The notes beneath the pieces are model-generated. The model had not been told where the DNA came from and did not search any database. It saw only the letters and a program-made list of their open reading frames with translations. From NCBI GenBank assembly GCA_018001225.1, contig JAGNIJ010000004.1, positions 1-64,000 of the forward strand: 64,000 bases of DNA. The letters run 5' to 3'. Positions 34,343 through 41,865 of this stretch are shown here, piece after piece. Both the position numbers and the translations under genes were made by a program. The stretch is from Kiritimatiellia bacterium. GTDB lineage: Bacteria > Verrucomicrobiota > Kiritimatiellia > CAIQIC01 > JAGNIJ01. The first letter of the stretch is position 1. Each line of letters starts with the position of its first letter.

Positions 34343-34379
34343 TTTACGCCGCGCTCATCCGCGCTTAACATGATGAGCG
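34343..34379 (+). promoter_or_regulatory. Promoter with inverted repeat around the -10, upstream of the PhoB-like gene
   Basis: TTTACG (34343-34348), 17 bases, TAACAT (34366-34371). CGCTCATC (34352-34359) and GATGAGCG (34372-34379) form an 8-bp inverted repeat that brackets the -10, a natural place for regulation, perhaps by the encoded response regulator itself. Confidence 0.4.
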
Positions 34380-34412
34380 GAGTGTTTCCGCATCCCAATA
34401 GGAGTCTCATTC

Positions 34413-35102
34413 ATGGCCCGGGAACATATTCTGGTCGTCGAAGACGAAGCGGATATCCAGGAGCTGATCCGCTATAACCTCGCCAAGGACGGGTACCACG
34501 TCACCGTGGTGTCGAGCAGCGAGGAGGCATTCAAGCGGATCAAGGCCGCGCCGCCGTCGGCGGTCCTGCTGGACCTGATGCTCCCGGGCATGAACGGCCT
34601 GGAGTTCTGCAAACTGCTCAAGGCGGAGCCGTCCACCCGCGGCATCCCGGTCCTCATGGTCACGGCCAAGGGGGAAGAGGCAGACGTCGTCGCGGGCCTC
34701 GAACTGGGCGCCGACGACTACCTGACCAAGCCGTTCAGCCCCCGGGTGCTCCTGGCCCGGCTGCGCGCCGTCCTGCGGCGCCGCGAGGTCGCCGCGAACG
34801 ACAAAGACGCGCCGGTCCACATCCACGATTTGATGATCCATCCCGGCCGCCGCGAGGTGAAACTCAAGAACAAGCCGATTGATTTGTCCTTCACCGAGTT
34901 CCAACTCCTGCAGGTCCTGGCGCGCAGGCCCGGCTGGGTGCTGACCCGGCAGCAGATCGTGGACGCGATCCGCGGGCCGGATTACCCGGTGACCGACCGC
35001 TCGGTGGACGTCCAGGTGGTCGGCCTCCGCAAGAAACTCGGCGCCGCGGGCGACTACATCGAGACCGTGCGCGGCGTCGGCTACCGGTTCAGGGAATCAT
35101 GA
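34413..35102 (+). CDS. phoB: OmpR/PhoB-family response regulator
   Basis: A 229-residue two-component transcription regulator. The receiver domain has E10-D11, phospho-acceptor D54 (LLDLMLPGMNG), T84 and K106 (TKPFSP). The C-terminal winged helix (about 132-228) has LSFTEFQLLQVLARRPGWVLTR and RSVDVQVVGLRKKLG, with YIETVRGVGYRF closing it. It overlaps the sensor kinase by ATGA. Pairing with a PAS-containing PhoR-type kinase suggests phosphate control, but no pst or phoU genes are present here, so the signal is not proven. Confidence 0.93.
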   Translation: MAREHILVVEDEADIQELIRYNLAKDGYHVTVVSSSEEAFKRIKAAPPSAVLLDLMLPGMNGLEFCKLLKAEPSTRGIPVLMVTAKGEEADVVAGLELGADDYLTKPFSPRVLLARLRAVLRRREVAANDKDAPVHIHDLMIHPGRREVKLKNKPIDLSFTEFQLLQVLARRPGWVLTRQQIVDAIRGPDYPVTDRSVDVQVVGLRKKLGAAGDYIETVRGVGYRFRES

Positions 35103-36418
35103 CCCCCCTGCTCATCGCGCTGCTGATCGCCGGCGTCCTGCTCGCCGCGGGATTCGTGAAATACGCGCGCCGCTCCCGGCAGCGCGGCCTCGCCCTGCGG
35201 GAGGCCCGCCGGCTTTTCGATCAGCTCGCTTCCGGCGACTGGTCCGCGCGCATGACGCCCGAGGACGGCGATCCACAGGGGGCCCTGGCGACGTCTTTCA
35301 ACCGCCTGGCCGGGCACCTTGCGGAACGTCTGGAGGCCCTGGAGCGCCAACGCAACGAGCAGGAAGCCGTCTTCGCCAGCATGGTCGAGGGGGTGATCGC
35401 GCTGGACGCGGAGCAGCGCGTGATCAACCTGAATCCGGCCGCCGCCCGCCTGCTTCGCGTATCGCTCGACAAGGCCCTGAATCGCCCGCTGGCCGAGCTC
35501 GTGCGGAACGCGGACCTTCAGAAACTGGCCGCCGACGCGGCCGCCGCCAGCCAGCCGGTGGAAGGCGACATCACGCTGTTCAACGGAAAGGACCGGCACC
35601 TCCAGATCCACGCCACGCGCCTGCGCGATGCCGGCGGCCGCGGCCTCGGCGCGCTGATCGTGCTCAACGACGTCACCCGGCTGCGCCGGCTGGAGGATGT
35701 CCGCCGCGACTTCGTCGCCAACGTATCGCACGAACTCAAGACACCGATCACCTCGATCAAGGGCTTCGTCGAGACCCTGCAGGACGGCGCCATCAAGAAC
35801 GAGGACGAGGCCCGCCGGTTCCTGGAGATCCTCGCGCGGCAGGCCGACCGGCTGAACGCGATCATCGAGGACCTGCTCCAGCTCTCGCGCATCGAGGAGG
35901 AGGCCGACCGGCAGGCCATCCGGCTCGAGGAGCAGGAACTCGGCCCGACATTGCGCTCGGCGATGGAGTGCTGCCAATACAAGGCCGACGCGCGGCAGAT
36001 GACCATGGAACTGGATTGCGCGCCCGGGCTGCGCGCCCGCATCAATGCCCCGCTGCTGGAGCAGGCCGTGATCAACCTGCTCGACAACGCCATCAAGTAC
36101 AGCCCGCCGGGGTCGCCCGTGCTCGTGGAAGGCCGGCGCGAGGGCGACGAAGTCGTAATTCGCGTTAGCGACCGGGGCCCTGGAATCCCGGCCGAGCACC
36201 AGCCCCGTCTCTTCGAGCGCTTTTACCGGGTGGACAAGGCGCGCAGCCGGCAACTGGGCGGAACGGGGTTGGGGCTGGCCATCGTCAAGCACATCGCCCA
36301 GGCCCACGGGGGCAGCGTATCCGTCGAGAGTGCGCCCGGCCAGGGGAGCGTGTTCAGCCTGCGCCTACCGGCCGGGGTCGGCGCTACTTGTCCGCCCAGT
36401 TCCGCAGCTCCCGCTTGA
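35099..36418 (+). CDS. phoR: PhoR-like sensor histidine kinase
   Basis: A 439-residue kinase with one N-terminal membrane helix (residues 2-20), a HAMP-like segment (about 40-85), a PAS domain (about 90-195), HisKA with phospho-acceptor H211 (NVSHELKTPITSIKGF) and an HATPase domain with N (LLDNAIKYSPPG), G1 (VSDRGPGIPAE) and GTGLGLAIVKHIAQAHGG boxes. There is no periplasmic sensor domain, as in PhoR. It is translationally coupled to the regulator. The last 35 bases overlap the 3' end of a convergent lipoprotein gene, and the tail VGATCPPSSAAPA is probably read from that overlap. Confidence 0.92.
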   Translation: MTPLLIALLIAGVLLAAGFVKYARRSRQRGLALREARRLFDQLASGDWSARMTPEDGDPQGALATSFNRLAGHLAERLEALERQRNEQEAVFASMVEGVIALDAEQRVINLNPAAARLLRVSLDKALNRPLAELVRNADLQKLAADAAAASQPVEGDITLFNGKDRHLQIHATRLRDAGGRGLGALIVLNDVTRLRRLEDVRRDFVANVSHELKTPITSIKGFVETLQDGAIKNEDEARRFLEILARQADRLNAIIEDLLQLSRIEEEADRQAIRLEEQELGPTLRSAMECCQYKADARQMTMELDCAPGLRARINAPLLEQAVINLLDNAIKYSPPGSPVLVEGRREGDEVVIRVSDRGPGIPAEHQPRLFERFYRVDKARSRQLGGTGLGLAIVKHIAQAHGGSVSVESAPGQGSVFSLRLPAGVGATCPPSSAAPA

Positions 36419-36839
36419 TCTTTTCCTCGACCTTGCGACCGACCTCTTCCCACTCGGCGTCCTTCTTCCCGTCCTCGTCGAGCCACTCGCGGATGCCCTT
36501 GCGGACCTTCACTTCCACCCGCGCGCCGAGGTCCTCCCACTCCTTTTCCCGCGGCGACCTGCGCCACCGGCAGGAGCCCGAGCCGCCGCAGCCGCCGAAC
36601 GCGATCGCCGCGCCGAGGACGAACCCGAGGTCGTAGAGATGCCCGGCGTGGCGCACCTCGTAGACGTGGACGTTGTCCTTGAAAAGGCTGACGACGAACG
36701 TGATGCAGCAGATCAACCCGTGCCACAGCCCGGCCCAGAATCCCGCCGGCGCCGCCTCGAACCGCGCGTCCCCCGCCGCGCAGCCGGAAAAGACCAGCAG
36801 TGTAGCGAGCAGAACGACAGCCGTCATAGCTTTCTTCAT
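36384..36839 (-). CDS. Putative lipoprotein
   Basis: A 151-residue protein with a lipoprotein signal (VVLLATLLVFSGCAAGD, lipidation Cys at about residue 20). The middle is hydrophobic with Gly/Cys-rich strings (IAFGGCGGSGSC), and the C-terminal third is a charged helix (EKEWEDLGARVEVKVRKGIR and EEVGRKVEEKIKRELRNWAD), an amphipathic repeat likely to form a coiled coil. No named family. It ends inside the convergent kinase gene. Confidence 0.7.
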   Translation of the reverse strand: MKKAMTAVVLLATLLVFSGCAAGDARFEAAPAGFWAGLWHGLICCITFVVSLFKDNVHVYEVRHAGHLYDLGFVLGAAIAFGGCGGSGSCRWRRSPREKEWEDLGARVEVKVRKGIREWLDEDGKKDAEWEEVGRKVEEKIKRELRNWADK

Positions 36840-36957
36840 GAAGACCTCCCCGCTGTTTTTTTGATTATAGGCAAGACCGGCCCGGAGTTCAATCGGCGGG
36901 ACAGGCGCCGTGGACGCCGCCAACCGACTTCCGGCCGATACCGGGCCCGAACACAGG

Positions 36958-37899
36958 CTACTCGCCCGGATAAGTCAGGCCGTATCGCCGCTGGAGGTCG
37001 CCGGCATGCGCCGCGAGCCCCGGCCGCCTTTCCCAATCCTGCCACAAGTCCGGATAGCTCATGGCGCGGAAGTCGATCCGGGATTCCGCGACGCGGGCCG
37101 CCAGTTGTGCGATCTCCGCGCGGTGCCGGACGCACGCCGTCGCCCGGCCGGGGTTGGCGGGCTCCCAGTACAGGTAGAGCAGCGTCGCCCGCGCGGGCTT
37201 CCACCCCGACGCGTCGCCCTCTTCGAGCAGACGGCTCAATCCCAGGTAATGCTTAACCAACTGGGCCACGTCGAGGTTCCGGGGTCCGGCGCCCCTGGCC
37301 TCCTCCAGCACGCGCCACCAGCCATCCTCCGCCCAGGGCAGCGCGGAGCGCCGGTAGCTGGACGAGAACTTCGCCTCCTTGGGACTGAAGTACTCCAGGA
37401 ACTTGGATTCGATCGCGATCACTTCGTCGCCGCGCCGCAGGAACACATCCAGCGTCGGCGGCGTTCCGTGCAGTCCCGTCGAAAGCTGCTTTTCGAAAGT
37501 GACGGCGTCGAAGCCCCGGCGGCCAAGAAGGACGAGATCCGCGGGCCGGTCCTTGAACGGCGCGAAGGTGTTCACCGCGAGGGCGGACGACGAATGCACC
37601 GCCCGGAACTTGCCCTGGAGCTCGTGGCCGGCGCCCTTTTCCAGGTCCGCCCGGAACAGTTCCAGCCGCACGCCGGGGACGAGGTTGTCCTCGGGCCGCG
37701 CCACGTATCCGCGCGCATCCGACGGCGCCGCGGCCTGACGGTCGTACGCTTCCTTGACGAGGCGGCGGACCAGTTCCCGCTCCGATACGGCCTGCCCCGC
37801 CGCGCCGCCCGCCAACAGCAGCACCGCCCCGGCGGCCGCCCATGCGGCCCGCCGCCGGGCGTCAGGCCTTGGCCGCTTCCTTGCCGGTCGCCGCCACAT
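36958..37899 (-). CDS. Predicted PD-(D/E)xK nuclease-like protein
   Basis: A 313-residue protein. The N-terminus has a hydrophobic stretch ([17 protein letters not shown]). The core has [20 protein letters not shown] and [14 protein letters not shown], giving a D...ExK arrangement like that of putative restriction endonucleases of the PGN_0703 type. The ATG at 37899 lies inside the recA 3' end (38-bp overlap); a GTG near 37806 is a possible later start. It is downstream of recA in the same direction. A DNA-processing role is plausible from motif and context but is not established. Confidence 0.6.
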   Translation of the reverse strand: MWRRPARKRPRPDARRRAAWAAAGAVLLLAGGAAGQAVSERELVRRLVKEAYDRQAAAPSDARGYVARPEDNLVPGVRLELFRADLEKGAGHELQGKFRAVHSSSALAVNTFAPFKDRPADLVLLGRRGFDAVTFEKQLSTGLHGTPPTLDVFLRRGDEVIAIESKFLEYFSPKEAKFSSSYRRSALPWAEDGWWRVLEEARGAGPRNLDVAQLVKHYLGLSRLLEEGDASGWKPARATLLYLYWEPANPGRATACVRHRAEIAQLAARVAESRIDFRAMSYPDLWQDWERRPGLAAHAGDLQRRYGLTYPGE

Positions 37900-38923
37900 G
37901 GCCTTCCTTCACCTTGGCCCGGACCGCGTCCGTGATCTTCTTCTCCAGTTCAGGATCGTTCTTCAGGTTATCCCGCGCGGCGTCGCGGCCCTGCCCCAAC
38001 TGCTGGTTCTCGAACGACAGCCAGGTGCCCCGCCTGTCGATCAGGCCGTACTGGAGGGCGGCGTCCAGGACCGCGCCGGTGCGTGAAATGCCCTCGGCAT
38101 AGAGGATGTCGAATTCCGCCTCCACGAAGGGCGCGGCCATCTTGTTCTTCACCACCTTGGCCTTCGTCCGGTTGCCGATGGCCCGGCCCGCGGGGTCCTT
38201 CATCGTCGCCAGGCGCCGGATGTCAATCCGGACCGAGGCGTAGAACTTCAGGGCGCGGCCGCCGGGCGTGGTCTCCGGATTGCCGAACATGACGCCGATC
38301 TTCTCGCGGATCTGGTTCGTGAAGATGCAGCAGGTCTTGGACTTGTTCAGGATGCCGGTGAGCTTGCGCATCGCCTGCGACATCAGGCGCGCCTGAAGGC
38401 CCACGTGCGAGTCGCCCATCGCGCCTTCGAGTTCCGCGCGCGGCGCGAGCGCGGCGACGGAATCGATCACGACCACGTCCACGGAATTGCTGCGCACGAG
38501 CTGGTCGGCGATCGTCAGCGCCTCCTCGCCGGAGTCCGGCTGGGAGACGAGCAGGTCGTCCAGGTTCACGCCGATCTTGCGGGCGTAAGTCGGGTCGAGC
38601 GCGTGCTCGGCGTCGATGAACGCCGCCACGCCGCCGTTCTTCTGGGCGTTGGCGATGATGTGCAGCACCAGCGTGGTTTTGCCCGAGGACTCGGGGCCGA
38701 AGACCTCGATGATGCGCCCGCGCGGTACGCCGCCGATCCCGAGCGCCAGGTCGAGCGTCAGGGCGCCCGTGGAGATCGAGGGCACCTGGGCGTGCGCCTC
38801 CTCCTTGCCGAGGCGCATGATCGCGCCTTCGCCGAATTCCTTCTGGATCTGGGCCAGGACGGCGCTCAACGCCGCCGGCATGGTTTTTTCCGCGCTCGCC
38901 GCCTGACTGGATTTCGCTGCCAT
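37862..38923 (-). CDS. recA: RecA recombinase
   Basis: A 353-residue canonical RecA, the ATP-dependent strand-exchange protein that also triggers SOS cleavage of LexA. Walker A GPESSGKT is at 76-83, Walker [11 protein letters not shown] near 150, with [38 protein letters not shown] (L2) and [18 protein letters not shown] also present. A lysine/alanine-rich C-terminus ends the protein. It starts five bases after the thpR stop, so thpR-recA is an operon. The small gap resembles the cinA-ligT-recA arrangement known from Deinococcus-Thermus. Confidence 0.97.
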   Translation of the reverse strand: MAAKSSQAASAEKTMPAALSAVLAQIQKEFGEGAIMRLGKEEAHAQVPSISTGALTLDLALGIGGVPRGRIIEVFGPESSGKTTLVLHIIANAQKNGGVAAFIDAEHALDPTYARKIGVNLDDLLVSQPDSGEEALTIADQLVRSNSVDVVVIDSVAALAPRAELEGAMGDSHVGLQARLMSQAMRKLTGILNKSKTCCIFTNQIREKIGVMFGNPETTPGGRALKFYASVRIDIRRLATMKDPAGRAIGNRTKAKVVKNKMAAPFVEAEFDILYAEGISRTGAVLDAALQYGLIDRRGTWLSFENQQLGQGRDAARDNLKNDPELEKKITDAVRAKVKEGHVAATGKEAAKA

Positions 38924-38927
38924 GGTC

Positions 38928-39527
38928 TCATGCTCCTTTCAATTCGGACGAATGCCGCACCCGGTACTCGGCCCCCTGGGAACTCAAAACGCTTTGCATC
39001 AGCAGGACGCGCCGGACCTCCACCCTGCCGCACCGGAGACTTCTAAAGGACTCCAGCCGCGAAGTCAAATCGGCCGCACCGGCCCGCCCGCGCACCCGGC
39101 CCAACGTCAGGTGCGGATGAAACGGCCGCTCCTCCAAACGGAACCCGAGTTCCGTCACCGCTCCGGCCGCGTGGGCCTGCAGCCGGGCCAACGATCCGGT
39201 CGGCTCTTCGATCCCGGCCCATACCACCCTCGGCGAATGCGGCGGGCCGAACGCGCCCGTTCCGGCCACCTCGAACGCAAACGGCGGACAGCCCGCCGCG
39301 GCCGCGTCCAGCGCCGCCGCAAGCCCCGGCACCTGCGCGGCAAAGATATCGCCCAGGAACGCCAGGGTCAGATGGATGCGTTCCGGCGCCACCCATCCCA
39401 CCCGCGCCTCGCTTTTCCGCAACTCGCGCTGCAACCCGCCCAGCGCCGCCCGGACCTCGTCCGTGATCTCCACGGCCACGAACGCCCGCAGCACCTCATC
39501 GCCGGCTGCCGGCCCTTCCTTATTCAT
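38928..39527 (-). CDS. thpR: RNA 2',3'-cyclic phosphodiesterase (2'-5' RNA ligase family)
   Basis: A 199-residue 2H phosphoesterase. The two catalytic HxT motifs are HLT at 52-54 (IHLTLAFLG) and HLT at 139-141 (HPHLTLGR), the normal spacing. It hydrolyses 2',3'-cyclic phosphate ends of RNA. The start at 39527 is chosen because upstream codons are basic and resemble spacer sequence. It is the first gene of the thpR-recA operon. Why this RNA enzyme sits with recA is not understood, but the association recurs in other bacteria. Confidence 0.88.
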   Translation of the reverse strand: MNKEGPAAGDEVLRAFVAVEITDEVRAALGGLQRELRKSEARVGWVAPERIHLTLAFLGDIFAAQVPGLAAALDAAAAGCPPFAFEVAGTGAFGPPHSPRVVWAGIEEPTGSLARLQAHAAGAVTELGFRLEERPFHPHLTLGRVRGRAGAADLTSRLESFRSLRCGRVEVRRVLLMQSVLSSQGAEYRVRHSSELKGA

Positions 39528-39582
39528 GCCTGCCTCATACCAGAATCGCATTCCCGCCGCGACCTTCTGTTGCTCGCCTCGA

Positions 39583-39624
39583 GGCGCCGCGCCCTCGCGG
39601 CGCTTCCCGCGGGGCGAGGGCGCC
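39583..39624. repeat. GC-rich palindromic repeat in the thpR/metallophosphatase divergent region
   Basis: GGCGCCGCGCCCTCGC (39583-39598) pairs in part with GCGAGGGCGCC (39614-39624). The 281-bp divergent region holds this palindrome and otherwise no gene. No sure promoter was found for either direction. Confidence 0.45.
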
Positions 39625-39808
39625 CGGCCTCCACGTATAGAAAGGAAAGAGCGCGTCGCGATTCCACGCCTTTCTCGCTTTTTCATCCGTAACAAGATCG
39701 TTCACGGGTGTGAAGAGTTTTGTTGCCATTGAACTTACGCGCACGGGGCCCGGCGGCGGACGCGGGGCACTTGCGCGGGGCGCCGAGGCCCCGTATGGTG
39801 TGCGCGCC

Positions 39809-41293
39809 ATGAACATGCTGCTGATTTTCCCGATCGTGCTGCTCTCGTACGCGGCAATGCATGCGTACATGGGGGTCAAGCTCGTCCGGGCCTGCCCGCG
39901 GCTCCGCCCCTTCTCGGCCTGGCTCCTGATCGTCTTCACCGGCCTGTTCGCCGCCCCGTTCCTGACGCGCTGGTTCGGCAACCGGGGCTATCCGGTCCTG
40001 GCGGCGCTGGCCGGCGCGGCCGGGTATTCCTGGGTCGCGATCGTGTTCTGGTTCTTTTCCATCGGGCTCCTGCTGGACGCCTGGAACCTGGCGATCCGCG
40101 CGGCTTCTCTCTTTTCGGGCGGGTTGGCCCGCGTCCGAATCCCGCCCCGGCCGGCCGTCCTGGCCAACGGCGCGGTGATCCTGCTGGCCGTCGCCTGGGG
40201 CGCCATCGAGGCCCGCGGGCTCCGCGTGGAAACCGTGATCCTGCAGACCGACCGGCTGCCCGAGGGGACGCGCTACCGCGTCGTCCAGGTTTCCGACCTG
40301 CACCTGACGGCGCGACGCGGCGGCCGCATGCTGGCGAAGATCGGGGATGCGGTGCGGGAGTTGAAGCCCGACCTCCTCGTGAGCACGGGCGATCTCATCG
40401 ATGCGCCGCTCCGCCAGCTCGCGGACCAGGCTTCGGCCATGGCCGGGTGGCAGGCCCGCGGCGGCTTTTTCGGAGTGCTCGGCAACCACGAGTACTTCAC
40501 GGGGCTGCGCGAGTCGCTGGCGTTTCACCAGGCCGCCGGCCTGCGCCTGCTGCGCGCCGCGGCGGCGGAGCCCCTGCCCGGCCTGTGGCTGGCGGGCGTG
40601 GACGATCCCGCGGGCTGGCTGACCCGGCAACCGCATTTCGCCGACGAGCGTCCCCTGGCGGCAGCCCGGCCGCCGGATGGATTCGTGATCCTGCTCAAGC
40701 ACCAGCCGCTGGTCAGCCGGGAGGCGGGCGCATGGTCTGACCTCCAACTTTCCGGCCACACGCACGGGGGGCAGATGTTCCCGTTCGAGTGGTTCCTGAA
40801 GCCGATCTATCCCTGGCGGAGGGGCCTGCACGATATCGCGCCCGGGCGCCGGCTCTACGTGAGCCGCGGCGCCGGCACGTGGGGCCCGCCCCTGCGGCTC
40901 TTCGCGCGGCCGGAGATCACGCTGATCGTATTGGAGGGGCGAGCTCCCGCGAACCCGATCGCGGCGTCGCGGGAGCTCCGCCCTCCAGATCCGGGAACGG
41001 CGGGAACCCTACAACCGGCCCAGCTTTCTTGCGGCGGACACGATCCGTTCGGCCCGGTCCAAGCGGAGCAACGCGTCCACGTAGACGATAACATGCGCCG
41101 CGACGCCGGCCCACAACCCGCCGCACCGCCAGCAGACCACGGCGAAAATCGCGAAACACAGCGCGGATATCCTGAAATGCATGACCCAATGCAGCAGGCC
41201 GGGAATACAAAAACCCAAGAGGAACAGGAGCCCCTCCCCGGCGCGCGATGGCCCGTCCGGCAGGCGCGTCATTTCGACTTCCGTTTCCGGTAG
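39809..41293 (+). CDS. Membrane-anchored metallophosphoesterase with abnormal C-terminal extension
   Basis: The first 375 residues are a calcineurin-like phosphoesterase of the YkuE/YaeI type. Three or four N-terminal membrane helices (about 1-130) are followed by the metal motifs VVQVSDLHL, STGDLID, GNHEYF, LKHQP and SGHTHGGQMFP. Family members usually end near PEITLIVLE, which falls at residue 375. Here a palindromic repeat (40932-40987) follows at that point and removes the stop, so the frame runs another 120 residues with no sense-like composition, antisense to two real genes. The enzyme part may act on a lipid pyrophosphate such as UDP-diacylglucosamine; the substrate is uncertain. Confidence 0.8.
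   Translation: MNMLLIFPIVLLSYAAMHAYMGVKLVRACPRLRPFSAWLLIVFTGLFAAPFLTRWFGNRGYPVLAALAGAAGYSWVAIVFWFFSIGLLLDAWNLAIRAASLFSGGLARVRIPPRPAVLANGAVILLAVAWGAIEARGLRVETVILQTDRLPEGTRYRVVQVSDLHLTARRGGRMLAKIGDAVRELKPDLLVSTGDLIDAPLRQLADQASAMAGWQARGGFFGVLGNHEYFTGLRESLAFHQAAGLRLLRAAAAEPLPGLWLAGVDDPAGWLTRQPHFADERPLAAARPPDGFVILLKHQPLVSREAGAWSDLQLSGHTHGGQMFPFEWFLKPIYPWRRGLHDIAPGRRLYVSRGAGTWGPPLRLFARPEITLIVLEGRAPANPIAASRELRPPDPGTAGTLQPAQLSCGGHDPFGPVQAEQRVHVDDNMRRDAGPQPAAPPADHGENRETQRGYPEMHDPMQQAGNTKTQEEQEPLPGARWPVRQARHFDFRFR
40932..40987. repeat. TGGAGGG/CCCTCCA palindromic repeat inside the end of the metallophosphatase frame
   Basis: The arms at 40932-40952 and 40967-40987 match at 19 of 21 positions when inverted, with GAGCTCCCGCGA/TCGCGGGAGCTC perfect and a 14-base loop. 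The right arm recurs as an isolated 21-bp copy at 44867-44887. It is distinct from the CTGTAG family. Confidence 0.7.
41009..41272 (-). CDS. Small membrane protein
   Basis: An 87-residue protein with two predicted membrane helices (GLLFLLGFCIPGLLHWVMHF and ALCFAIFAVVCWRCGGLWAG) and a basic C-terminal helix. The ATG overlaps the stop of the upstream gene in an ATGA, strong support for a real coupled gene, and its composition is that of a membrane protein, unlike the antisense frame across it. No family recognised. Confidence 0.65.
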   Translation of the reverse strand: MTRLPDGPSRAGEGLLFLLGFCIPGLLHWVMHFRISALCFAIFAVVCWRCGGLWAGVAAHVIVYVDALLRLDRAERIVSAARKLGRL

Positions 41294-41769
41294 GCGGCAT
41301 CGAACGCTTCCCGCAGCCCCGCATCGCGCGGCGCGGCCGGCGCAGCCACCAGACCATTGGCGGTTCGGCGAACCGTGGCCGCTGGGCCGTCCAGGGAGAA
41401 GACACGATACCCATCGGCGGTCCGCCGCACCGTCGCCCGATCAACCGGCGTGGTGACGATCGCGCCGCCTCCCGCGGTTTCCCTGGCGCGGAATCCGGCC
41501 GTGGGCGAGGCGCCGCGTGCGATGAACCCGTCCGGGGTGCGGCGAATCAGGATGGACCGGCCTGCGGCATCCACCAGGCGGAATCCGTCGCTTGTTCTGG
41601 TCAACGTGCGGGTCCCGCCCTGCGGTCCCTGGAGAACGTAGCCGCCGGCCGTGGCCCGGACGCGCGCCCCGTCCCGCGCCAGCCACGCGACCAACGCCTC
41701 CTCGTCCGCCCCGCCTGCCGCACCGGCGGCCAGCAGCGCCATACAGCCGGCCAGGACGATCCGGTTCAT
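41269..41769 (-). CDS. Secreted small protein with four R-T-x-D-G repeats
   Basis: A 166-residue exported protein with a signal peptide (residues 1-21, VLAGCMALLAAGAAGGA; the Cys suggests a possible lipoprotein). The body contains four copies of a short beta-like unit: LTRTSDGFRLV, IRRTPDGFIAR, VRRTADGYRVF and VRRTANGLVAA. The C-terminus is basic (AYRKRKSK). Unknown function. It is coupled to the small membrane protein gene downstream and is divergent from the restriction enzyme gene. Confidence 0.65.
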   Translation of the reverse strand: MNRIVLAGCMALLAAGAAGGADEEALVAWLARDGARVRATAGGYVLQGPQGGTRTLTRTSDGFRLVDAAGRSILIRRTPDGFIARGASPTAGFRARETAGGGAIVTTPVDRATVRRTADGYRVFSLDGPAATVRRTANGLVAAPAAPRDAGLREAFDAAYRKRKSK

Positions 41770-41865
41770 GATTTTATAATACACAAACCGGCGCAGGCGG
41801 AACATCCGAAATCGCCCTCTCGCCTTTTCTCGCCGGCCCGGTATGATGAGCGACGAGGTGGCCGC

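Noticed and set aside
40934-41293. Real extra domain at the metallophosphatase C-terminus
   Set aside because: It begins in a palindromic repeat, has no domain-like composition, and is antisense to two coupled genes.
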